Shown here: positions 1 through 12,100 of the stretch, one piece after another
Position numbering within the stretch: position 1 is the stretch's first letter
How the letters are laid out: the number at the start of each line of letters is the position of its first letter
Assembly (NCBI RefSeq): GCF_037038585.1
Contig: NC_092520.1
Span: 9,068,501-9,132,500, forward strand
Reading direction: 5' to 3'
DNA from: Patagioenas fasciata
Taxonomy: Eukaryota > Chordata > Aves > Columbiformes > Columbidae
DNA length: 64,000 nt
Made by a program: the position numbers and the translations under genes
The notes under the pieces: model-generated
The model's database searches: none
Told to the model about the DNA's origin: nothing
What the model saw: the letters and a program-made list of their open reading frames with translations, nothing else

Positions 1-111
1 TGGGATCAGTTTTTGACAGTTTGAGGATCCCTGTTGACAGCAGTTTAGCAAATAATTCATTGACATCAAGCTGCCCAAGGTGGTTATCAGGATATGAATG
101 TGGAAGGGTTC
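1..111 (-). CDS. PCF11: PCF11 coding exon 10 (truncated by window edge)
   Basis: Acceptor TGTCCCCAG precedes 111. Joined to the phase-1 end of exon 9, it reads GTLPHSYPDNHLGQLDVNEL and FAKLLSTGILKLSKTDP up to position 1. This matches the conserved stretch before the acidic region and zinc fingers of PCF11. The exon continues beyond the window, so its donor is not seen. Confidence 0.92.
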
Positions 112-3100
112 CTGGGGACATTCAAGGAGACAAAAAGTCAGTAGCAGAAATTTACTTCACTTTTATCAGTGTATTTCACAACATACTTCTCCTCCTGCCT
201 CCTGTCCCTTCCATTTCAAACTATTTATCAACTCTCTTTGCTTTATATCTAGTCCTTGGCTAATTTCTTCCTTTACAGCAGTTTCCTTCATAATGTACTC
301 TTGAAGTCTGATCTAAGCTGCTTGCCCACACACATTTCTACTGGACAGTGTTTATTAAAACACAGTATTTTCCTTATTTTACACTTAAATATTTTGCCAG
401 GACCAATCTCCTTCATCACTTACTTTAACCTTCCAGAAAAGCACACCAACTTTATTTTTGTTTGGTTTTATTTGTTTAGCACAACTATGTACCAAAACCA
501 CATAGTGAATTAAAACTAATGAAAGCCTCTGCTGTTTGAGGGAAACCCCTACAGAGATGAACATACTACAGAAACCACATCTATGGCCACCACACTGAAG
601 CTTCTCTTACAGACCTGTACACCAGGACATAACAAAAGGGTAATTTTTGTGGCCAACAACAAACAGAACAATCCTAGGGAAATAAAATTAATTATTTTGT
701 TACACACCTGCAGGGTTCTGAACAAAACTTCCAGGATTTGGCAAATACTGTTGACCTTGGCCATAAGGCCCTGGTTGACCAGACATGAGAGAAACCTGTG
801 AAAGTAAATGTGTAAGTATTTTTTGCATAATAATGCAATTATAAACTTTTTTTATTTTATCATTAACTTCAAGATGTTTCTCAATGATTTTATATATATA
901 TGTAACTCAGGAGTGAACCATGTCAGTCTAGTATTGAACGGTCCACAAATAATATAACCTTTCCTTCTTTTTTATTTCCCACTAGAAAAATTTCAGAACA
1001 CATATTCCTTTTGCCTAACATTTAAAGTAAAGCAAACAAAACCCCCAAACTAAACACCTTTTAGTCTACCTATCGAGCCTTAAATCGCGTTTTGCGAACA
1101 CAGTACTTCCTTTTAAATTACTCTTGCTCACCAAAACAGAGCTCATCAGAAAAGCAACTCAAGAAACCAGTAAATGTCTATTAACGATTGCCACAATTCG
1201 TTCTTGTCTAAGGACTGATACAGCATCCACTATACAAAACACATCTTGAAAGCAGGAGTTTTCAGCAAACCATCTACAGTAAGATTCAGACAGGAAGTTT
1301 TTATAATGCACTTGTAATAAAAATGTGGGTGTTTTCTGTTGTTTGTTTTGTTTTCCTAACTGGTTGCTTTCTGGATTTACAAATAGTTTAAAATTTTATT
1401 CCATAAGAGACTAGCAGGACACATCACCTGCTTTTGTACAATCAGTTAACTCTTCATCTCCAATACATATGCCCCAAATGAAAAATGCTTTTTAAAATCT
1501 CTAATCTACTGCAAGAAATGACATAATTTTCTCTGAATATCAAGTATCATTTTCCCTTTTTGAAGAGAGTATTTTCAACAGGCAAAGACAACCAAACTTA
1601 TAAAGCATGCTGGAGCTGAGATAATTTTAAGACTTCAGCTCCACACTGTCCATATTTTTCTCAATTCCCCAAGTTATACATTATCTCTTTAAAACTGGCT
1701 TGTCACCAGTATTAACAGCTGAAAAAAGACAGAATTCCTTTGATCCATTCTAATTCTGCACCTCTTAGAAAAACTAATATATACTCACATTATCTTTCAT
1801 GTTCTATATAGAACTCACTTTTACGCAAACTTAATGAAAATACCATAGAGTTCCAATGTTGCTTTCAAATTAATAATACCAATTTCACTGTCATATTTTG
1901 AACTACAATGTGATTTTAAAGAGCCACTATTTTAATTCTTAGAACAATATTCTTGCAAAACAGCAGAGCGCATCCTTCTTAAATTACCTAGAAACTACTG
2001 AAGAAGGATGACTTTTTTAGCTTGCAACTGGCTCCCAGTCTGATGGCTCTTCAGAAAAATCTTCAATGTTTAGAGGCAGAAAAACTGCTAATTCTCTACA
2101 CCAAACCACTTCTGGAAGTAAACTATTTAACACAATCAACTCTTACCTGATTGTTCCCCATTGGCATATTATTGAAGTTTCCATATTGAGGACCTTGAAG
2201 ACCTTTTTCCTCAAAGTAATGTCCAGCTGCTCTCAGTGGGAAATTCTGTGCTCCTGGGCCAGCTGGTCCATTGAAATTTGGTCCAGGTGAACCATCAAAT
2301 AAGTCAGGTCTCTGGAACTGCATCCCATGAGACGGTCCATTGAAGCCCTGGCTGGGATGGTCAACAAATGGACCACCTTGTCCGTATGGTGACATTTCTA
2401 GTCTTGAGGCAGGATGGTTAGCTACATTTTCAAAACGTGCACCTTGAAGGCCAAGGGGCAAGTCAAATCTAGAGGCTGGTTGGTGAGGTCCATCAAATCT
2501 TTGAGGTATGGCTGTGTCAAATCGTGGTTGTGCCTGTTGGCCAGGCGCCCTTTCAAATCTTGGCCCAGGCTGTCCATGAATTCCATCAAATCTTTGCAAG
2601 AGAGATAGCTGACCCGGTTGGCCATCAAATCCAGCTGCATGGCAACCATCAAATCTTGGACCAGCTCGACCCAGAGGACCATCAAATCTAAGTCCACCAG
2701 CTCCCTGGTGTATTGGTCCATCAATCAACCTAGGACCTACACCTGGCTGTCCATGTGGTCCTTCCAATCTGAGCCCAGCACCTGACGGTCCATGGGGCCC
2801 CTCAAATCTGAGCCCAGCACCTGACGGTCCATGTGGCCCCATAGGCTGACCATGCGGCCCCTCAAATCTGAGCCCAGCACCTGATGGTCCATGTGGCCCC
2901 AATGGCTGTAAATGTGGCCCCTCAAATCTGAGACCACCCCCTGGTTGACCATGAGGTCCCAAGGGCTGACCATGGGGTCCCTCAAACCTGAGACCACCCC
3001 CTGGTTGACCTCGAGGCCCCAGAGGTTGACCATGAGGGCCTTCAAACCTGAGGCCACCTGAAGGCTGACCACGGGGACCCTCAAACCTGAGACCAACTCC

Positions 3101-6100
3101 AGGTCCTTCAAATCTAGGACCACCTACTGGCTGCCCTGCAGGCCCCTCAAACCGCAGAGGCCCACCTATCTGCCCAAGAGGTCCCTCAAACCTCAGTGGA
3201 CCTCCTCCAGCAACCTGTCCTGGAGGTCCTTCAAACCTCAGGGCTCCTGCCAGCTGCCCTGGTGGCCCATCAAATCTTAGGGCTCCAGCTGCCCCAGCTC
3301 CTGCCAGTGGTCCATCAAACTGAGATGCACCTGCCCCCACCAAAGGCCCCTCAAATCTCATAGCAGCCTGCCCAGGTGGCCCATCAATTCTGGAACTTGA
3401 ACCAGCAGCAGGTCCATCAACAAAAGGACTTCCTGGTCCGTCTACTGCAACCCTTGCAGCAGCTGGCCTAGGTGAGCCATCAAACAGAGGTCTGTCTTCC
3501 ATAAGCGCACTTATCCTCTGCTTTGCTTCAACGGTTCCAAATCTTGATCCTGGACTTTCCGGAAACGGGGCTTTCTCTGGATCTTCATATCTAGCTCTTT
3601 TGAAACGTTCACTGAATGGTGATCTTGGTTCCTCTCGAATACCTAGAAAAACAAAACAAAAACAAAACAACCCAAGTAAATACTAGGCAACATTTTAGCA
3701 GGCGGTTAACAGCTGTAACATAATGCAAAACCACATACCAGATTTCCCAAGAAGCTGCCTTTCTTCACGATTATCAAATCTGCCAATTGCATCACCATCT
3801 ATTTTCTGGAACTCTGTTGTGCTTTTCCCCTGTTGTCTGAGGGCATCTCTCAATTCATCTGATTCTCCCCAGCTGTCGTAAGGATCGAAGTTCTTAGAAC
3901 CTCTTGCTCCTTTAGTAGCATTTTGTTCCTCAAGTCTTCGTCGACTCTCAAGTGGTGAAAGGTTCTCAGCAAAAGGTCTATTAGTGCCACTTACAGGAGA
4001 GTGTCTCCGTGACCTTTCTCCAAATGGTTCCTTTCTGTCAAACTGTACTCCACGCTTGGCTTTTGCTTGCTCACATTCTATTCCAGAAAGCAAGGCATCA
4101 GGTAAATGATAATCCAATATATCATCGGGATCCAACAGATCAAGCCTTGACAATGAATGCTGAACTTGTGTCCTTTTCAGTTTAGCCTTATGTTCATAAT
4201 ATGTTAATTCCGCATCCGATAGAAGAGGTTTCTTTTTCAAACCACATTTTTCCTCTGTCGGGCTATCCCAGACATTACACCGGTGTTTTCCTTCCTGATA
4301 CTGGAACAGCTGTCGGATCTGATGAGCTACCATGAGGAACTCATCTTGTGTTATTTCACCAGATGTTAAGCGTTCATTGGCCTAGAATATAAAGTTAAAG
4401 TTTAGATTTCTTAAAAAAAAAAAAAATAAAACAAAAACAAACTATACCCAGGACACATATATCAAAACAGACTAATTATTATTACCTTCTTAAGTAATTC
4501 CCTCTTGCTTGCAGATGTCAATTCTTTGGGAATCTGTAAATTGGCATCCACACTTAACCGGTGCTGCTGCTTTGGTGCTCGAGGTGACAAAACTCCTTTA
4601 CCAGCAGGCCAGTTTTCCCGGTGTCTTTGGTGAGGGGATTTACTTGCTTGGTGTTCTTCATTCTGCTGTGAGCTGAAAGCAAGAACACATTTAAAATACA
4701 GATTACTTCTTTATTTGGGACACAACTTAAACTCCTATTAGAATTTACGATGGCAAAATATCACTATTGCCTTCAAATCTAAGTATGCACGATTTCCGTA
4801 TCTCACTAGCAAAAATAAGTTAAACTTAATCAATTTCAACCATCCGAACATTGGCTCCTGAAGCAGACTATACTGAAGTCAGCAGCAGAATTCCCACTGA
4901 ATTCAAACAGAAGTTATTTAAAAGATAGCAACTTACTTTTTGTTTTCTTCCCAACCAGATTTCCACCTCTTGCCTGATTTGGATCCTTGCCAGTTTTCTG
5001 CATTCTCCTTTGGATCTGGAGAAGCTTTTGTAGAATGCTGGCTTGCTGCTTCTTGGGGCCTGTCTTCTTGGGCTTTTTTCACTCTCCTCGGATCTCGCAC
5101 CTCTTGTTTAGCATTTCTCTTATTGGAATTTCGTTCGTCTCTTGCTGCTTGTGTGCCTTCTTCAGCATGAGACTGCTTAGGGCCTATCTGACGTATCTTT
5201 CCTATTTTAGGAGTTGAAGAAGTGGGAGATAAACTCCTCAGTCTTCTTTTTGGTGATCTCCTCTCCCGTCTTTTTGGAGAATGTGTAGATGGTGACCGTG
5301 CCTTAGGAGAACGCGATCGCGACCGCTTTCTATTACTTGTTCTCCCTTGTTTTCCACCTTGTTTTTCTGAGTCCTCCGTAGTCGTGTCTGGTTTCTGAAC
5401 CACACCATTAACTACTTTATTTCTGCTGCCTACTGGTCTATGTTCACCAGTCTTATGTTCATCTTTTTCTTTTTTCTCTGTATTTCTCCTCTTTTCTTTC
5501 ACCGCCTCCTCCTCTTTGCCCTCTGACTTATCTTGAAGATGTCTTTTCAGTCTCGGATCCCGCTTACTAATTTCAGATACTTTTGTGCTTTCACATTCCT
5601 GGGGTTTAGTATCTTTAGTACTAGGCAGCTTATTTTTCAAAGGGGATGGCGATTTAGATTTTGCTTCTGACTGGTCAAGTTCCTTCTTCTGTGTTTTTTC
5701 ACTCGATTTCATTTTTTCTTGCTTTGTTGAGTTTTGTTTTTCAGCCTGTGTTTTGTTTGCCTTGCTATCAGACTGACTGGTCACATTTGGTGGAAATTCT
5801 TTCCTATGAGATTGATCTTTAGCATGAGAAGAATGTTGAGTCATCCTATTAAGTCGAGGATCCCTATTCACTATTTTGATATCATGAAGTGGAGGACTTG
5901 GGGATGGTTTTATTTTTTCAGATTGCACAGTAGTCTGATGAGGTGGTTTAACTGTCATATGAGGTGTGGGAGACATGTGTTGCTTAGAAGGTGCTGGAAC
6001 TGAAGCTACAGTAGATGATCCTTGCTGAACACTAAGAGATACAGCCTGAAATAGGAAAAAATCCAGCGTTAATCTCTGCACGATTCAACTCCTACCCAAA

Positions 6101-9100
6101 GATGCTCATATTCTGTTTCAAAACCAAAACTATAAATAGAACTGTCTTGAAAGTTAGAGATTCAGCCATTTAACTGAAAATGATCTGTCAATTGCTAATT
6201 ACAAGCATTAAAATAACGTAGTACTGTTACAAATGATCAAACTCAAATATAATGCAAAATCAGTACTACGAAACCAATACAGAGAAATATGTAACTTAGG
6301 CACATGTTCTTGTTACAACATTGGTTTTTCCTATGTATTTCACACGCTCAAGGCAACAAGCTGCCAAGTATCTGATAAATTTTTCATATTTCTACACTTC
6401 CAAGATGCTTTATTTTGTTGTCATTAACTGCCAACATAGCAAAACTTTAAATTATTAATGTAAAACAATAGAGCTTAACCGCCACCTTCAGATGGTGGCA
6501 TAAACCAACCTGACCTAATGAGAAAACTCACTCTGTTGCCAACAATCAGGTTTCCTTGTTCTGTAAGAGTAATTATATTTGAAAAAGCCCAGTTTGGTGT
6601 GACCCCCAAGAAAAGGTGCAGGACAAGGACCATAGGCAGGTATCATTTTGGAGAGAAGTTAAAAACAAAAGCCCAATAACTTCACTTCTTACCTCTATTT
6701 TGAGTGTATTACGCTTTTTAGATAGCAAATACTGCTCAGAAACCCTAGATTAACTTCCATTGCTCTAGTCCTAAAATAGCTATGCTTGCCTAACATAAAG
6801 AAGAAATAACATACTGCAGCTACCAGGACAGCTAAGTACTGTCCAAAAGAAAAATGAGACCCAACTACGAAAGTTTCATCAACTATCCTACTCACCAACT
6901 GTGCTTTAGTCTGTTCCAGCTCCAGCTCTAATTTTTTCTGCTGAAGTTCTAACAACTGCTTTTGCTTTGCAAGCAATTGCTGCCTGATCAGTTGCTCCTG
7001 TGTCAAATTCTTTTGCATTTCAGGAACGGTTGGAGGGGTAGAGGCACCAGAAGTGACAGCAGAGGTAGGTGCAGCAGATTCCTCTGGCTAGAAATAGAAT
7101 TTAAAAAGTTACATTTAAAATCTTGATGAAATCAACTAACTCCATCTCCTTTAACTGTTATCAGATCCAGTACTGGGACTTAGTTCCCATAGCAGTTATA
7201 AATTGCATTTTTAATGCAAAATATAACTAAAACAATTTAAAAGTTTTGCCCTGCTAGCATTTGTCTGCTGTGACAAGTGTATGTTATTTAACACAAATTC
7301 ATCTACGTTCCAACATGTAGAATACAGTTTTGAAATATAAAAACCAAATGCATCAAATATTCTGAATTTGAAAATTCCTCTGGCCTGCCTACAAAGGTCA
7401 GATACTTCTTTCTTATTAAACTGTCAAAAAGCAGCATATAAACAATGAAAACTACACGTATTACCATCTGTTCATACAGTAGGCAGAAAAACTTACCGAT
7501 TTATTTAAAAACTTAGGATTCACATGGATGCTAGAAGTATTCACATTTGGGGGCAGAGGTTTAATTGGCCAAGCAGGATCTAATGAGTTGACTCTGACAT
7601 CAAGTGCATATAGTTTCTTCAAAGGAAAAATATCATCCCAGGTGGAGCGTAACTTAAATAAACTTTTCCTAGTATTTTCATCCACCTAAAACAATAAAAC
7701 AATTCTATGGCTTGTTAAGTTAATATAAAACGATTTCTTAAACTTTTATGTACCACTTAAGATTTATTTCCGTCTTTTATCAAGTTTGTCATTTTAACCC
7801 ATTGAACAGAATTTAAAAGCAGGGTAGATCATACATCTGTACCAGCAGAGTAAGTAACAGAAGTTCAAATGTGACATTGTTGTTTCAAGGCTGTTTGAAG
7901 GTTTTATTGCATATTACCATTCTCTGAGAATTTTCTTTCAAATTTTCCATTACCAAAATTCTCATTTTACTTGACCAATTTCTGTAGAAAAAACACAGTT
8001 ACAGAACTACTGAAAGGCAAACGCCTCTAAGACAATACATTAGTCAAGCGTTTGTGCTGAATGGAGTATAACAATGACAAATCCATCATGAAACAACCAA
8101 CTTTGGGAACAAAAAAAAAAAAGGTGTTTTGCTCAGCTGTTTAGTCACGGAATTATTGTTTTCAAAACAAATGCAACAAAACAGATATTACCAAAAATGA
8201 AGTCAATTATATTTCACTTCAGCTGCAAAATTAGACCTATCTATGAGCAACAGATCAAGCATTCTTGCAGGACCAGTGCCCATTTTATCTCTTCCCAAAC
8301 AATTAGTTTGGATTGTCTCATGACAGGTAAGTTAGAAATTTACAGTATAACAAAATTTAGTCCATGTCACAAGTTGGGTAGTTCGATTAAACAATACATT
8401 TAAAATATTTGAGGACAAAATACATGCAGCTGTCCTAATGTCAATATTCCAATTAAATCATCAAGTATTGATGTGTAGTTCTTGCTGCAGTTTTGTTTTT
8501 AAAACGTTACAGCAAGACATAAAAAAGTTCAGAGATTCTTCTGGGGAGAAGCAGGAACTTCAACAAGAATAATTCATATTTAGCTATTGGGGAGGTGCCT
8601 CTAAACAATTTTCAACGAGAGGGTATGAAGTTCACTGCAAAGGTGCAGAAATGACTGAGCAAAAGTTCCTGACTTCATCAAGAATCTAACGATAACTTAG
8701 TGACCATTTACTGATAAAGCAAAATTTTTAACAGTGTCAGTCCTGGAATTACACTTGCAACTTTAACATCACCAATTAAGCTATTAGAAGTGACTGCCAC
8801 TTTGCACATTTCATACACATTAAATAGTTCTAGTTAGCTTAGTACAGTTAGCCTACAGAACTCTGAAAATCAGTTATTATCCAGAGCTTCAGCTGCAACA
8901 TTAAATGCAACTCAGTAAGAACATTCACAATTTAATAGTGAATAAACACATAACTATCTACCAATCTACTCTACACATAGGAGTTAAAGTCTTCTATGGT
9001 CATTATTACAATCCATCTCTTATTTCATCATGTTTCACATCTGAAAACTGTATATAAAGTACACTGGGATCTTAGATCCTCACTGATATGTAATGATAGA

Positions 9101-12100
9101 TAAATACACAAAAGCTCCATTTACCTCATTCGTGTGTCCCTGCCCACTGCAGGGGGGTTGGAACTAGATGATCTTTAAGGTCCCTTCCAACCCAAACCAT
9201 TCTATGGTTCTGTGATATAAGATGCCACAGCAATATAGAAAACCACAGAAATCAACCCTTCATTTCTCATCCAACTTAAATTCATTCAAGCCCAGCCTTT
9301 CAAAAACTGGACTTTGATTTGCCTTTCTCACTCAGAAATAAGCACAATTACTTTACTGGGTTTCAAGATTAAGAGCAAAAATTAAAGTGTATGGCAACAC
9401 GTTTGTAATGTAATATAGAAATATGTTCTAAGACAATTTCCCCTCCCAGCAATTTTTTCAAATCACAGACCACCAGGAGATAATCAGGTGTCAGTGCTAG
9501 TCACTCTTCACAGTTTAAGCACTGATTTTGCACATCACAAATTAAGTAATTCAGACACATATAACCACAGAAGGAGCTCTGAGAAATCCACAAGAAACTG
9601 ATTCTCAGCCTGCTCTTGGTATAAAGACTATTTACTGTCTTAAAAATAAACCAACAATTCATAATTAATTGGTCTATACATTACAGAAAGCCCATCCAGG
9701 TAAGCCATCAGTAACCAAAATGTCGATAGTAAAATCTTGCCTGGATAGGAAAATTACAGACCTCTACGAATCAAGTTAAATTAAGTAAAACTTTGCATCT
9801 TTCAGCTATGATGTAACTGACATGCTTGATAGCAGCAGGAATAATCTTCCACAGTATAGAGACAGTACTGAGATCGATAGAAAACAACAATTTATATCAT
9901 CTACCACCCAAGAAAACCCCAAACCAAAACCATGTATTTATTTTGCCAGGAACACATTCTGCTTAGAATACATAACTTTTCTGAAAATGTATATACCTTT
10001 TCAAATACACAAATAAATGTCGCAACTAGGTTTTTAGTAAATGCAGTAAGATATTCTCTTCCCACATTCTTGACAATGGAATCCATAAGGTACATAACTG
10101 GGAGCTTCTCTGATGCAGGAGCCTGGAGTAATAAGAAGAAACTGAGAAGTTTAGTACAACAAAAACATATTTTTAAGTTTTTTAAATAAAGGGATTACCA
10201 ATCCCAGAAATACAGACCTCTCTTTTTGGTTGCCACTATAAAAACCAAGGGATTTGGCTTGGGATTTTGTGTTTATACAAAAACAATCTGGAAAATCGAT
10301 ACTCAAGTTCAAAGTATAATGCAGCGGGTTTATCACACAAAAAAACCAAAAAAAAAAAGGAACACCTCAGGTTATTTCATTTGCGCATCAAAGCTCTGGA
10401 AAAAGGAAAAAAAGGAAGAAAAAAGAAGCCCACAAGACAGTATTTCCGCTAGTGTACCGATTGTAACCTTTCAAAATCCACTTGAGAAAGTAATTTTAAC
10501 TTAGCAGGAAACATCCTTAGCACTTCAAGGCACTTCTAAAAAATAGTTTATAATTCAAGCCTCCTGAATGCTTCTTTTTCTGGGTTTCAGAGCGCACAAA
10601 TCAGACTTCTGGCAAATAGCCCAAAGGAGTGAACTTCTGTACATGTAGATTATATGTCAAGTATCACAGTCTTTTCATAAACTACATGCAGCACAGGACG
10701 CAACTATTTCATTGTAATCCAAACGGACGGAGCACGGAGTCCCATTCTCTCTTGGCACTTGGAGATAGTGGCAGTTCAGATTTCCAGAGTGCAAGCAAAA
10801 AATGCAGTCAGAACAAAGTTCAAAATCCAGGCAAAACTTAAATCATCTAGTCCATCGGGTAAATGCACAGACAAACTCGGGAACTGCAACCACAATTTTC
10901 ACAAAACAGAGTCTTCAAACTCCGGACACATCTTTACTACAAGAAGAGGCTTCAATTTTGTTGTTTCGTTTTTGTGGTTGGGTGGTTTTTTAATCCATTT
11001 TCAAAACTTGTAGCAAGTTTATGCGATGGAAGGGACATGGGACCGCCACAGCAACTTCTAATGTACACCAAGCACTACTGGCCCAAATCACAGTGATTTT
11101 AATGCCCATCATTGGCTCTCACAAGCAGAAGGCACAGCAAAGTTCTCAAAACCATCAGCAAGTACACAGCCTTGTTGAAGAGGACAACACGAAAGACAAC
11201 ACCACAAGCCCTGTGTTGACCGTGATCGCCTTAGAAGAGCATCCACTTGTAATACTTTGGGTCCCATTCACCATCCAGTAAGCTCAGGATAAAACCCAAA
11301 TAACTTCATTCACTGCTCAGGACACGCTACTTAGTTAATTACCACCACCACCTCACTTCACAGCCCAATTGTCCAGACAAGTGTGTAGAAGTGCTCTTGC
11401 TTTCCAATTTTAATTCCTTCCCCTTTTAGGTGGTTCACAGAAGCACACCGAGTCAACAATACTTTTATATGGGTAAATCACAATGTTTCATCACCCTTAA
11501 ATGTGTATTAATTTGCCATGACCTGAAGCTTAATATTGAAGAGGGCAGAACTGCTTGTTAGTGGGGCGGGGGGGGGAGCATATTGAGAAAGTTAACAGGC
11601 ACGTGGTGTATTTTGCATATAAGAAGACAAACAAAATGCAGAGTTAGGTTAGCTACAACTAGTTGCAGTACATTAAAAGCGTGTCTTACACTAGCTGTAC
11701 TATCTGAGTGCTGAACATACAGCCTAACTCTGAGCTGTAAACACACGAATATGCAAGTGTTAAAGTAAAAGCGTATCTCAAGCCTCAAAAATCAGACTGT
11801 GGATCTAAAGCTATTTAAAACACCTGTGAAATACTGGTTTCTTCTTTAAATTAGTCTGCACAATGGGAGATTAAAACCACTACATTAAGTTCCGAATGCC
11901 TGCCTTTATAAAAAAATGACAGTGCATGGTTTCTAAGTTTTTGAAGTAAGCTGCTAGGGAAACAAAAAAGCTGCCTCAGAAGTACCTAGATCCAAGAGCT
12001 ACATCTTCATGTTCTTCCATTTCACCAATGTATGGAACTAGCTCACTACCCTCTGCTAAGTTCCAGGTTTTGAGATGCATTTAGTAGCAAAGGCACAAGC

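Noticed and set aside
2422-3123. Additional minus-strand open frames of 100 and 128 codons overlapping PCF11 exon 8
   Set aside because: Alternative frames of the FEGP tandem repeat; the repeat unit simply lacks stops in those frames.
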